Positions 28,162-36,453 of a stretch of DNA of 64,000 nucleotides are shown here, one piece after another. A model generated the notes under the pieces. The model was not told the DNA's origin. It was given only the letters and a program-made list of their open reading frames with translations, and did not search any database. Numbering within the stretch: the first letter of the stretch is position 1; each line of letters opens with the position of its first letter. The position numbers and the translations under genes are program-made. The stretch lies in assembly GCF_001953985.1 (NCBI RefSeq), contig NZ_MBEI01000030.1, positions 58,976 to 122,975 on the forward strand, read 5' to 3'. The stretch is from Mycobacterium colombiense. GTDB lineage: Bacteria; Actinomycetota; Actinomycetes; Mycobacteriales; Mycobacteriaceae.

Positions 28162-28707
28162 ATGGGCGAAGCGGACCGGCGTCGCTGGGACGAACGGTAT
28201 TCGGCGAAGGGGCCGCCACCGTTGAGTTCGGTTGCGCCGCCAGCCGTTTTCGCGCGACATGCGGACCTGTTTCCCACCGCCGGCAGGGCGCTCGACCTCG
28301 CCTGCGGCCAGGGCACCGGCTCGGTCTGGCTGGCCTCCCGCGGCCTGCAGGTGGTGGGGCTGGACGTCTCCCCGGTGGCGATCAGCCACGCGCGGGAGCT
28401 GGCCCAGCGCGCCGCGGTGGGCAGCCGCTGTCGCTTCGACGTCGTCGATTTCGACGGCGGTCTGCCCGCGGGGACCCCGGTCGACGTCATCCTGTGCTGC
28501 AAGTTCCGCGACCCCCGCCTCGACCGGGCGATCATCGAACGACTCGCGCCGGGCGGTCTGCTGGCGATCGCCGCGCTGAGCGAGGTCGGGGCGAGCCCCG
28601 GGCCCTTCCGCGCCGTGGCTGGCGAGCTGCCCGCCGCCTTCGCCGGCCTGGACCTGCTCGGCGCCGACGAAGGCGACGGTCAGGCGTGGCTACTGGCCCG
28701 GCGCTGA
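28162..28707 (+). CDS. Class I SAM-dependent methyltransferase
   Basis: 181 residues. The SAM-binding motif I is ALDLACGQGTGSVWLA, motif II/acidic loop GLDVSPVAI, and motif III is VDVILCCKFRD. It starts at the ATG at 28162; the far longer open frame upstream is antisense to the TetR gene. The N-terminal RRRWDERYSAKGPP resembles small-molecule or thiopurine-type methyltransferases of actinobacteria. The end overlaps the helicase gene on the opposite strand by 18 bases. Substrate unknown; possibly regulated by the divergent TetR. Confidence 0.85.
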   Translation: MGEADRRRWDERYSAKGPPPLSSVAPPAVFARHADLFPTAGRALDLACGQGTGSVWLASRGLQVVGLDVSPVAISHARELAQRAAVGSRCRFDVVDFDGGLPAGTPVDVILCCKFRDPRLDRAIIERLAPGGLLAIAALSEVGASPGPFRAVAGELPAAFAGLDLLGADEGDGQAWLLARR

Positions 28708-30099
28708 ACCGCCCTGACCGGCGGGCGAGCCGGCACTCCCTTGCGCACGGCTCGAGCGGCGACGATCCGGCCGCCGCTTGGGCGCAGCCGTGCGGTGAGA
28801 CATCGCCGATTCGGTGGGGGTGGGATTGGTCCTCGGCGACCTGCTGGTCCGGCGGCGCCGCTGCCCGCCGGAGTTGGCCCGATGCTGCGCAGGCGCGTGC
28901 GAGGGCGCCCGGGCGGGCGCGGGGGCCTGGTACGGCGCGACCTCACCCACGAGGGCTTGCACCGCGGCCGACGCCGCCGTCACCTGCTGAGGGGCGACCT
29001 TGATGCCGGCCTTGCGCATCAACGCCTGGGTGTCGTGGCGCTGCTCGGGCAGCACTACCGTGACGACGTCACCGGCGCTCCCCGCCCGCGCCGTGCGCCC
29101 GGACCGGTGCAGGTAGGACTTGTGCTCGGCGGGCGGGTCGATGTGCACCACGAGCTCGACCTCGTCGACGTGCACGCCGCGCGCGGCGATGTCGGTTGCC
29201 ACCAGCACCCGGGCGCCACCAGAGGCGAACATCGCGAGGTTGCGCTCGCGCGCGGGCTGAGACAGGTTGCCGTGCAGGTCGACTGACGGAACTCCCGATT
29301 CGGTGAGCTGCTTGGCGAGCTTGCGCGCTTGATGCTTGGTGCGCATGAACAGAATCCGGCGCCCGGTGCCGGATGCGAGCCGGTGCACGACCTCTTTCTT
29401 GGCCTCCGCATTGGCGACATGAAAGACGTGATGGGTCATCTCGGATACCGGCGAGTTGGCCTCGTCGACCGAGTGCAGCACCTCGTTGCGCAGGAATCGC
29501 TTGACGAGTTTGTCGACGCCGTTGTCCAGGGTCGCCGAAAACAGCAGCCGCTGGCCACCATTCGGGGTCGCCGCCAGGATCCGGGTGACGCCGGGCAGGA
29601 AGCCGAGATCGGCCATGTGATCGGCTTCATCGATCACGGTGATCTCGACGGCATCGAGGCTGATCAATCGCTGCTTGATCAGGTCCTCGAGCCGGCCCGG
29701 GCAGGCGACGACGATGTCGACGCCGGACTTGAGGGCGGCGACCTGACGGCTTTGCGATACGCCGCCGAAGATCGTGGTGATCCGCAGCCCGCTGGCCGTC
29801 GCCAACGGCTCGAGCGTCGCTGTGATCTGCGTCGCTAACTCTCGGGTCGGCGCGAGCACCAACCCCGACGGCCGCGAGCGGCGCCCGTTTCCCTCCGACA
29901 GGCCGCTGACGAGCGGGATGGAGAAGGCCAGCGTCTTGCCGCTGCCGGTCTTTCCGCGACCGAGTACGTCGCGTCCGGCGAGCGTGTCGGGCAGGGTCTC
30001 GACCTGAATCGGAAAGGGATGGGTGATGCCGCGCTTGGCGAGCGCATCGACCAGTTGAGTGCGCACGCCGAGATCGGCGAAAGTCTTGTCGGTAGTCAC
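28690..30099 (-). CDS. rhlE: DEAD-box ATP-dependent RNA helicase, RhlE-like
   Basis: 469 residues. All helicase motifs are visible: GRGKTGSGKT (Walker A), PTRELA, VIDEADHMAD (DEAD), SAT, RTKHQARKLAKQL, TDIAARGVHV and HRSGRTARAG. After about residue 385 comes a Pro/Ala/Arg-rich tail that should be disordered and RNA-binding, as in mycobacterial RhlE. The GTG at 30099 has GAAAGG 9 bases upstream; an ATG at 30120 is the alternative. Roles of the family are RNA remodelling, ribosome assembly and cold adaptation. Confidence 0.92.
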   Translation of the reverse strand: MTTDKTFADLGVRTQLVDALAKRGITHPFPIQVETLPDTLAGRDVLGRGKTGSGKTLAFSIPLVSGLSEGNGRRSRPSGLVLAPTRELATQITATLEPLATASGLRITTIFGGVSQSRQVAALKSGVDIVVACPGRLEDLIKQRLISLDAVEITVIDEADHMADLGFLPGVTRILAATPNGGQRLLFSATLDNGVDKLVKRFLRNEVLHSVDEANSPVSEMTHHVFHVANAEAKKEVVHRLASGTGRRILFMRTKHQARKLAKQLTESGVPSVDLHGNLSQPARERNLAMFASGGARVLVATDIAARGVHVDEVELVVHIDPPAEHKSYLHRSGRTARAGSAGDVVTVVLPEQRHDTQALMRKAGIKVAPQQVTAASAAVQALVGEVAPYQAPAPARAPSHAPAQHRANSGGQRRRRTSRSPRTNPTPTESAMSHRTAAPKRRPDRRRSSRAQGSAGSPAGQGGSAPGQ

Positions 30100-30406
30100 T
30101 TTTCGGTGCCTTTCAGGCATCGGTGGTGCCGTGCTGCAGGCGAAACGCCGCGCGGCATCGGCACGAGGTGGCGAGATTGCCGGATGGCAAAATCGATCGC
30201 CGCGAGACAAGCTAGTGCGGGATGCACGGATCATCTAGGTGACAAGCGCGAGCTTTGGGCCGGCACCAATGGGATGAGGAAGCGTTCCACGACGGTGTTG
30301 GCATGCAATGTCATGAAGCCAACGTTGCTGCCAGCGTAGCGTATCGGGCGGCAATCCTCTAACCAGCCTCGAAAACCGGGATCGCCGCCGGACTTGGCGA
30401 CTTCGC
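30100..30406. other. Intergenic region upstream of the helicase gene
   Basis: 307 bases between the nitrile hydratase accessory gene stop and the helicase start, both - strand. It must hold the helicase promoter and a possible long 5-prime leader, which is common for DEAD-box helicases. No convincing gene, hairpin or repeat was found. Confidence 0.4.
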
Positions 30407-30778
30407 TCAACCTTGCAGCCGGGTGCGCACCGCAGCCAGTCTGTCTTCGAGTTCCGACTCGTCAATGACGCCGCGCACCACGAGCGAGTGGGCCAGCGCC
30501 ACCAACCGGTTCTCCGGATAGGGCAGGTCCGAGTAGACCGTCGCCGACAGGGCATCCTCGCCGCCGCGCCGGTCGGCGAAACCGAGGACCTGCGCGCCGC
30601 GGTCGCTGTGGTCGAGCGCATCACAGATCCCGTCCAGGCTCGTCTTCCAGGGCGGGAGCGGGTTGCCGACGCCGTACTTGGCCGCCATGCGGCTCCAGAC
30701 CTGGTTGCGTTCAACGATTTTCGCCAAAGGTGTGACGACTGCGTCGCTGGTCGGCTGCGGGGTGTGCGCGGTGCTCAT
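30407..30778 (-). CDS. Nitrile hydratase accessory/small subunit (beta N-terminal-like)
   Basis: 123 residues. The segment YPENRLVALAHSLVVRGVIDESELEDRLAAVRTRL is the helical pattern of the nitrile hydratase beta N-terminal domain and of the small subunits in three-subunit relatives. It lacks the SH3-like barrel. Third gene of a - strand trio, 13 bases after the alpha subunit stop. It may be an activator involved in metal loading, or a third structural subunit as in thiocyanate hydrolase or toyocamycin nitrile hydratase. The two cannot be told apart by eye. Confidence 0.75.
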   Translation of the reverse strand: MSTAHTPQPTSDAVVTPLAKIVERNQVWSRMAAKYGVGNPLPPWKTSLDGICDALDHSDRGAQVLGFADRRGGEDALSATVYSDLPYPENRLVALAHSLVVRGVIDESELEDRLAAVRTRLQG

Positions 30779-30791
30779 CTCTTCGCTCGCA

Positions 30792-31496
30792 TCAGTCGTC
30801 GACGGGGTGGACGGCCGGACGCGTCTGGGTGATGACGTTGGTCGTCACCCCGGGCTTGGGCAGCGCAACGCCGATCAGGCAGTCGCGCGTGATGATTTCG
30901 ACGAGTTGGTCCTCGGTCCAGCCCTGCGTTCCGTCCGGGCGGACGGGCATCACCATGAACCGGTGCTTCTGGTTGGAATCTTCCACCCGGATCTCGACGT
31001 CTTCCGGAAGGATCAGGCCGAATTCCGCGAGCACCTGGCGCGGCCAGCGCGCGATGCGACGGCGATAGTTGGGTGTGCGGTACCACTCCGGTGAGTTGCC
31101 CAGGATCGGGCGCGGGTAGCAGGAGCACAGCGTGCAGACGATCACGTGATGCAGCGTCGGGGTGTCCTCCAGCACGTGCAGGGCGGTGAAGTCGCTCGGT
31201 GTTCCGAATCCGGTGGGTTCCAGCCAATCGACGCCGACCTCCTTGCTGGCGGCGAGCGCATCCGAGCGCACCAACGCCTTGAAGTCGGGGTCGAGCCAGG
31301 CCCTCGCCACCAGGCGCGCCGCCGGCGTGGGGCCGATCTGTTCGGCGAATTCGGTGAAGCGGCGATGATCCTCGGCGGTGAAAATGCCCTTCTCGATGCA
31401 TAATTCGCGAAGCGCGATCTCGAGGACCTCGAAGTCGGTGATCTCGTCCACCATGGGCGCAGCGGTGCGCTCGTGGTCGTGCTCGTGGGCGGTCAT
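30792..31496 (-). CDS. Cobalt-type nitrile hydratase/thiocyanate hydrolase alpha-gamma subunit
   Basis: 234 residues. The metal site is VCTLCSC with Cys121, Cys124 and Cys126; Thr at the third position marks the cobalt type (iron types have Ser). Two of these cysteines are oxidised to sulfenic/sulfinic acids in known enzymes. Downstream YPRPILGNSPEWYRTPNYRRR is the conserved alpha-subunit core. The ATG at 31496 has AAGGAA upstream. It catalyses hydration of nitriles to amides, or of thiocyanate in the SCNase branch. It sits 21 bases after the beta gene. Confidence 0.9.
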   Translation of the reverse strand: MTAHEHDHERTAAPMVDEITDFEVLEIALRELCIEKGIFTAEDHRRFTEFAEQIGPTPAARLVARAWLDPDFKALVRSDALAASKEVGVDWLEPTGFGTPSDFTALHVLEDTPTLHHVIVCTLCSCYPRPILGNSPEWYRTPNYRRRIARWPRQVLAEFGLILPEDVEIRVEDSNQKHRFMVMPVRPDGTQGWTEDQLVEIITRDCLIGVALPKPGVTTNVITQTRPAVHPVDD

Positions 31497-31517
31497 GCTT
31501 GAGGTTCCTTTCCGACG

Positions 31518-32357
31518 CTATTGGGCCGACTCGAGCCACCGCTCGGGGATCTCGGTCTGCAACGTGTCGTTGCCCGGTCCGGTGTAGCCATGCCACAACT
31601 CGGAGAGGTTGAACCGAACGATGTAGAACCATTCGGGGTGTTGGTCTGGCCCGTCCCAGGTTTCATCCTCGGCGGCGGGACTTTCGTAGGACACGACCGC
31701 GATCTCGCCCGTCGCACCGCGCACGTACTCCTGGGTGCGGGTGTAGAGCAGCACGGGCAGATCCCGCACCACGACCTTGTCGCCGACCTTGAACCTCGGC
31801 GGGCCAGCCTGTCCGGCGAACACCTGTGGGTCGCCTTTGCCGACGGCGTGGCGGTGGTGCCGGTTGCGGGTGACCGTGGCAGGGTCGCCTTCGGACTTCG
31901 GCTTGGCCTCCAAGGGTTTTCCGCGCACGCCTCCCGCATAGCGGGCCCTCACCTCGGCCATGCGTTCGGCCAGTTCGCTCAGGCCGATGTGGTGTTTTTC
32001 GGCGAGGACACGTGCGACCGCCAGCAGCCACCGCCCGTAGTAGGGGAGGCCGAGATAGATGGTGCGGCCCAGGTCGACGTTGCCCATTCGGCGCCGTTCC
32101 TCGGACAGCCAGATCCCACGCCAGCCGAGCACCTCACACATGACGTAGGTGTTGTGCTCCCAGATCTCGTACTGCTTGTTCTCGTATTCGATGGGAGCGT
32201 CCGGCTCGCCGCCGACATCGTGAGGGGTCTTGACGTAGGCGTTGAAGCGTTCGTGGTCAATGAGATCCGGCGTGGGGGCGTCGGGGAGTTCGGGGTAGGA
32301 GGACTGCAGCCGGGCTATCAGGTCGAGCTGTGCGGCTCGGTCCGACGGAGTCGTCAT
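31518..32357 (-). CDS. Nitrile hydratase beta-type subunit (full-length)
   Basis: 279 residues with both halves of a beta subunit: the N-terminal helical part with HDVGGEPDAPIEY, YEIWEHNTY and YYGRWLLAVARVLAEK, and the C-terminal SH3-like barrel (PPRFKVGDKVVVRDLP through HPEWFYIVRFNLSELWHG). ATG at 32357 has GGAG just upstream; GTG at 32375 is the alternative. First gene of the trio, divergent from an enoyl-CoA hydratase gene. In thiocyanate hydrolase the two halves are separate subunits; here they are joined. Confidence 0.88.
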   Translation of the reverse strand: MTTPSDRAAQLDLIARLQSSYPELPDAPTPDLIDHERFNAYVKTPHDVGGEPDAPIEYENKQYEIWEHNTYVMCEVLGWRGIWLSEERRRMGNVDLGRTIYLGLPYYGRWLLAVARVLAEKHHIGLSELAERMAEVRARYAGGVRGKPLEAKPKSEGDPATVTRNRHHRHAVGKGDPQVFAGQAGPPRFKVGDKVVVRDLPVLLYTRTQEYVRGATGEIAVVSYESPAAEDETWDGPDQHPEWFYIVRFNLSELWHGYTGPGNDTLQTEIPERWLESAQ

Positions 32358-32475
32358 CCCAGCTCCATTCGTCACGGACTAGTCCAGCGCCTCCATACAC
32401 TTCACTCCTCCCGCGAACATTGCGCAACCACAAAGCGAATTCGCCACTATTGCGGCCTCCGGTAATGTCACCAGG

Positions 32476-33318
32476 ATGGAGCGGCGCGTCCTGGAAGCGG
32501 TCATTTACGAACGCGAACCGCCGATTGCGCGGATCATCCTGAACCGGGTGGACAAGGCCAACACCAAAGACGCGGTCCTGGTCGGCGAGGTCGACAGCTG
32601 CCTGCACGAGGCGGACCGCGACAAGGACATCAAGGTCGTCATTCTCAAGGCGAACGGCAAGGGATTCTGCGGCGGCCATGTGGCGCGCTGGGGCCCGGAT
32701 GAAAACCCTTATCCGGATTTCGGAGACACCTTCGAGGACCTGTACAAGGGCACCGCCGATCTGTTTTTGTGGCCGACGCTGTATCTGTGGGAATTCCCCA
32801 AGCCGACCATCTCGCAAATCCATGGTTATTGCATGGGCGGCGGGATCTATCTCGGCCTGCTGACCGACTTCTGCGTCGCCTCCGAGGACGCGTATTTCCA
32901 AATGCCACTTGCCCAAAGCCTCGGCGAGCCCGGCGGGCACACAATGATCGAGCCGTGGCTGTTGATGAATTGGCACCGCACCATGGACTGGCTGCTGCTG
33001 GCGCCGACCCTGTCCGCGCAACAGGCCCTCGAGTGGGGCCTGCTCAACAGGGTGGTGCCGCGCGACCAGCTCGAGGACACCGTGGAGGAGATGGCACGCA
33101 AGATCGCCCAAATCCCGTTGACCACACTGATGGCGGTCAAAAACAACGTCAAGCGCGCGTGGGAATTGATGGGCATGCGGGTGCATCTGCAGGTCAGTCA
33201 CATTCTGACGAATATGGTCGGCGCCGCGACCGACGTGCAGGCGCGGCGGGCCGAGCTGATGCAATCGGGCATGAAGCCGCGTGAATTCGTCGACAATCCG
33301 GACTCGCCGCCAGCGTGA
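32476..33318 (+). CDS. Enoyl-CoA hydratase/isomerase family protein
   Basis: 280 residues. Crotonase landmarks: KVVILKANGKGFCGGH, GYCMGGGIYLGLLTDFCVAS (oxyanion hole) and RVVPRDQLEDTVEEMA. Closely related to the protein at 37992-38864, sharing IARI-LN, KANGKGFC-GH and a C-terminal KRAWELMGMRVH segment. It is transcribed convergently towards the KstD-like gene at the end of the catabolic operon and divergent from the nitrile hydratase trio. Probably acts on the same class of CoA esters as the paralogue. Confidence 0.9.
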   Translation: MERRVLEAVIYEREPPIARIILNRVDKANTKDAVLVGEVDSCLHEADRDKDIKVVILKANGKGFCGGHVARWGPDENPYPDFGDTFEDLYKGTADLFLWPTLYLWEFPKPTISQIHGYCMGGGIYLGLLTDFCVASEDAYFQMPLAQSLGEPGGHTMIEPWLLMNWHRTMDWLLLAPTLSAQQALEWGLLNRVVPRDQLEDTVEEMARKIAQIPLTTLMAVKNNVKRAWELMGMRVHLQVSHILTNMVGAATDVQARRAELMQSGMKPREFVDNPDSPPA

Positions 33319-33328
33319 CGGCGCCCGC

Positions 33329-35029
33329 TTAGCGGCTCATCTCGCCGGCGAGCTTGCGTCCCGCGGCGTGGCGGGCGGCGACGTAGCCGAACACCATCGA
33401 GCTGGCGATGCTCGCACCGGCGCCGGGGTACGTCCGCCCCATCACCGTCGCGGTGGTGTTGCCGGTCGCGTACAAGCCCTCGATCACCCGATCGTGTTCG
33501 TCGAGAACCTGGGCGTGCTCGTTGGTGATCACGCCGCCGCACGTCCCGACGTCGGCGGGGAGCACCCGAGTCGCGTAGTACGGGGCGGTGTCCAGCGGGC
33601 CGATGGCGGCGTTCGGCCGATACCCGGGGTCGCCGAGGCAATCGTTGTAGGCCGACTGGCCCCGGCCGAAGTCGGGATCGAGCCCCCTGGCCGCGAATTG
33701 GTTGAACCGCTGAATCGTGGTCGCCAATTCGTCAGCGGGAAGGTCGATCTCGCGGGCCAGGTCGGAAACCGTCGCGGCCCGCTTGACCGCGCCGGACTCG
33801 ATCAGCTCGGGGGGCAACGGCTGATTCCGCTTCAGCGGATTCGCGCTGGTGACGTATCGGCGCACGTAGCCCTCGTCGAAGATCATCCAGCACGGCACGG
33901 CCTTGTTCGCGTACATGGCCTTGCCGACCTCGACGTAGGAGTTGGACTCGTTGCAGAACCGCCTGCCGGTCGAGTCGACGTAGATGGCGCCGGGGCGCTG
34001 ACGTCCGGACCCCAGCGACGCGGCGACGGCGCCACCGTTGGCGATGAAAACCGAAGGCAGCCACCATGCCTCGTCCAGCAGGTCGGTCTTGGCGCCCAGC
34101 CGCATCGCCGCCTCGAGCACCTCGCCGGTGTCGCCGGCGTTGGCGATCGACCACTTCCCCTCGTTGGGCTGGTTACCGCTGTATCGGCGGCGCATCTCCT
34201 TGTTGTGGCCGAAACCACCGGCGGCCAACAGGACTCCCTTACGGGCCTCGACGCTGGCCGGCCGCCCGTCGCGGACGACACGCACGCCGACCACCCGGCC
34301 ATCGTCGACGACCAGGTCGGCCATCGCGGCATCGGTCCACAGTGGGGGATTCCCGTCGCTGAGATCGATCAGCGCCTTGAGCATTTGAGCGATCAGCGAC
34401 GCGCCGTTGGTGAGGAGCCGGCGGCGCCGGGCCCGCGCCAGTGCGGTGCGCAGGAAGACCCGCGATGCGACGGCGAAGGCGCGCGGCGCGCGGTTGAAAT
34501 ACTGGACGGACCGTAATTCATTGGTCAGCACCACATATCCGTAGTTCTTGGCCAGCGGCGGCTGCACCTTGTCGCGCCACGTGCCGAGCCTCGCGGCATC
34601 GAACGGGACGCCCTCGACGGCGCGGCCGGAAGCGTTGCCGCCCTTGTGGTTCGGGTAGTAGTCGCTCCAACCCGCACACCGGATCAGTTGGACACCCTTG
34701 CGGGTGAGGAAGTTGATCATCTCGAAGCCGGCGGTGAGGAACATCTCGCGTCGCTCGGGGGAGGACGGCGCGCCGATGTCGCCGACCACGTCGGCCAGAT
34801 AGGCAAGGCCGTCCTCGTGTGAGTCCGCGATGCCGTCGGCCCGCATCAACGGGTTGTTCGGCAGCCAGACGATGCCGCCCGACAGCCCCGTCGAGCCGCC
34901 CACCAGCGGCTGCTTTTCGATGACCAGCGGTTCCAGGCCGCAGTCCAGCGCGGCGAGGGCGGCGACCACCCCCCCCCCGCCGCTGCCCGCGATGACCAGG
35001 TCCGCGGAGTGGTCCCACCGAGTGGTCAT
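33329..35029 (-). CDS. FAD-dependent dehydrogenase, KstD/fumarate reductase flavoprotein-like
   Basis: 566 residues. The dinucleotide motif ADLVIAGSGGGGVVAALAALD is followed by VIEKQPLVGGSTGLSGG, as in 3-ketosteroid delta-1-dehydrogenases. The C-terminal FAD contact is VGTCGGVITNEHAQVLD with TGNTTATVMGRTYPG. It may desaturate a CoA ester or ring ketone. The start (ATG at 35029) overlaps the Rieske gene stop. Codons 18-21 include ten consecutive G (complement of 34969-34978) exactly in the FAD motif; a one-base slip would truncate the protein near residue 20. Last gene of the operon. Confidence 0.92.
   Translation of the reverse strand: MTTRWDHSADLVIAGSGGGGVVAALAALDCGLEPLVIEKQPLVGGSTGLSGGIVWLPNNPLMRADGIADSHEDGLAYLADVVGDIGAPSSPERREMFLTAGFEMINFLTRKGVQLIRCAGWSDYYPNHKGGNASGRAVEGVPFDAARLGTWRDKVQPPLAKNYGYVVLTNELRSVQYFNRAPRAFAVASRVFLRTALARARRRRLLTNGASLIAQMLKALIDLSDGNPPLWTDAAMADLVVDDGRVVGVRVVRDGRPASVEARKGVLLAAGGFGHNKEMRRRYSGNQPNEGKWSIANAGDTGEVLEAAMRLGAKTDLLDEAWWLPSVFIANGGAVAASLGSGRQRPGAIYVDSTGRRFCNESNSYVEVGKAMYANKAVPCWMIFDEGYVRRYVTSANPLKRNQPLPPELIESGAVKRAATVSDLAREIDLPADELATTIQRFNQFAARGLDPDFGRGQSAYNDCLGDPGYRPNAAIGPLDTAPYYATRVLPADVGTCGGVITNEHAQVLDEHDRVIEGLYATGNTTATVMGRTYPGAGASIASSMVFGYVAARHAAGRKLAGEMSR
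34969..34978 (-). repeat. Homopolymeric G10 tract in the coding strand
   Basis: Ten consecutive C on the + strand encode Gly-Gly-Gly and the first base of Val in the FAD-binding loop of the KstD-like gene. The frame is intact as given. Tracts of seven or more are known slippage sites in mycobacteria (glpK). Confidence 0.95.
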
Positions 35030-36432
35030 GGCGCCTCCGAGCCGAAGCCGAGGTCCGCGATCGGTACATCGATGGTGGTGTTGGTCTTCTGGATGGCGGG
35101 CAGCAGGGTAGCGTACGGCAGGCCGGCCAGGAACCCGTCGATGACCCGTTCGAAGTTTGAGATCAGGCCCTCGATCTGGTCGGACAGGCGCATGAATTCA
35201 AACCCCTTGGAGTGCAACCCCTTCTGCTGCCTGGGCAGGTTGGAGAAATCCTGGGCGGGGATGGGGGGCCAGCGCGGATCGTCGGGCGCCATTGGTTCGG
35301 GGGGCGTGGGTTTGCCGGCCGAGGCGTCCGCCGGGAACCTGGTGAGAGACCAGATCTCGAACAGCGTCTCCTCGGGGCCCAGCGGACGGATGCGATACGA
35401 GGATGCGCTGCTGTAGGTCGGCAGGATGAAGTGATGCGGGAAGGCGAATCCGATCGCGTCGGTGATCCCGCGGCGGACCAGGTCGTTGAGATCGGGCATG
35501 CCGCTGCCGCGCGCGCGGTGCCAGTTGACGACGGCATCGTTGAGCGCGCTGCGCCACGCCGCCATCGCCGCGGCCGGGTCGGCCGGCAACTCGATGTTCT
35601 GCAGGCCCTCGGCGATGCGGACGTCGTTTTCGTGCGTCATGCCGCCCATGCCGTCGCCGAGCGTGCGCATGAAATACAGGCTGCTCGCGACGACGGGATG
35701 CACTGCCACGGCGGGCTCGCCGGTCTGCGCGGACGGCAGCAGCTGCGGGTGGGTCTGCGGGACGTGGTAGCCCTCCATGAACGCCGCGGTCGCCAGTTTC
35801 CAGTTCACCGGCAGCAGGCACGATTGCCACCACTCCACGCGCAGCGAGTCCACCTGCCACGCGTCGTAGATCGTCGCGAACGGCTCCATCCAGTCACGCA
35901 AAGCCGGTGCGTCGTCGTCGAGGTTGATCCACGCGCAACCACCCCAGAGCTCGCAGCGCACGGACACCAGCCGCAGGTCGTCGTCGGCCATGTTCTCTGC
36001 GGCGAACGCCTCGGGCCGCAGGACGAACGTGTTGCGGCCGTCGATGCCCCAGCACCAGCCGTGAAACGGGCACACGAAGGTGCGCCGATTCCCGTTGCCC
36101 TCCACCAGCTTCACGCCGCGATGGCGGCACGCGTTGTGGTAGGCGCGCACGGTGTGGCCGTCCACCCGGACCACGATGATCGACTCGTCGAGGATTTCGT
36201 ATTCGACGAAATCGCCGGGCTTGGGGATCTCCTCTAGCCGGCACGCCATCTGCCATACCCGCGGCCAGAACATCTCCGCTTCCAGCGCATAGAACTCCGG
36301 GTCGTAGTAGCGCTGCTTGGGGATCCGATCGGCGGTCTGGACCGCCCACGGCACCGGCAGCGGCGTCCAATTCGCCCCCGTCCGGCGCGGGCTCTGTGCG
36401 CTGGAGATCTCGTTGCCCATTCCTACAGCCAT
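35026..36432 (-). CDS. Rieske non-heme iron oxygenase, alpha subunit
   Basis: 468 residues. The Rieske [2Fe-2S] ligands are Cys102 and His104 (ACRHRG) and Cys121 and His124 (CPFHGW). The mononuclear iron site includes EGYHVPQTHPQ at about residues 218-228. The family hydroxylates or demethylates ring compounds using electrons from a reductase, and no reductase or ferredoxin is encoded in this operon. ATG at 36432 or 36420 are both possible starts. Its stop overlaps the flavoprotein start by four bases (ATGA). Confidence 0.93.
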   Translation of the reverse strand: MAVGMGNEISSAQSPRRTGANWTPLPVPWAVQTADRIPKQRYYDPEFYALEAEMFWPRVWQMACRLEEIPKPGDFVEYEILDESIIVVRVDGHTVRAYHNACRHRGVKLVEGNGNRRTFVCPFHGWCWGIDGRNTFVLRPEAFAAENMADDDLRLVSVRCELWGGCAWINLDDDAPALRDWMEPFATIYDAWQVDSLRVEWWQSCLLPVNWKLATAAFMEGYHVPQTHPQLLPSAQTGEPAVAVHPVVASSLYFMRTLGDGMGGMTHENDVRIAEGLQNIELPADPAAAMAAWRSALNDAVVNWHRARGSGMPDLNDLVRRGITDAIGFAFPHHFILPTYSSASSYRIRPLGPEETLFEIWSLTRFPADASAGKPTPPEPMAPDDPRWPPIPAQDFSNLPRQQKGLHSKGFEFMRLSDQIEGLISNFERVIDGFLAGLPYATLLPAIQKTNTTIDVPIADLGFGSEAP

Positions 36433-36453
36433 CTCGTCATCCCTTGTGTCACA

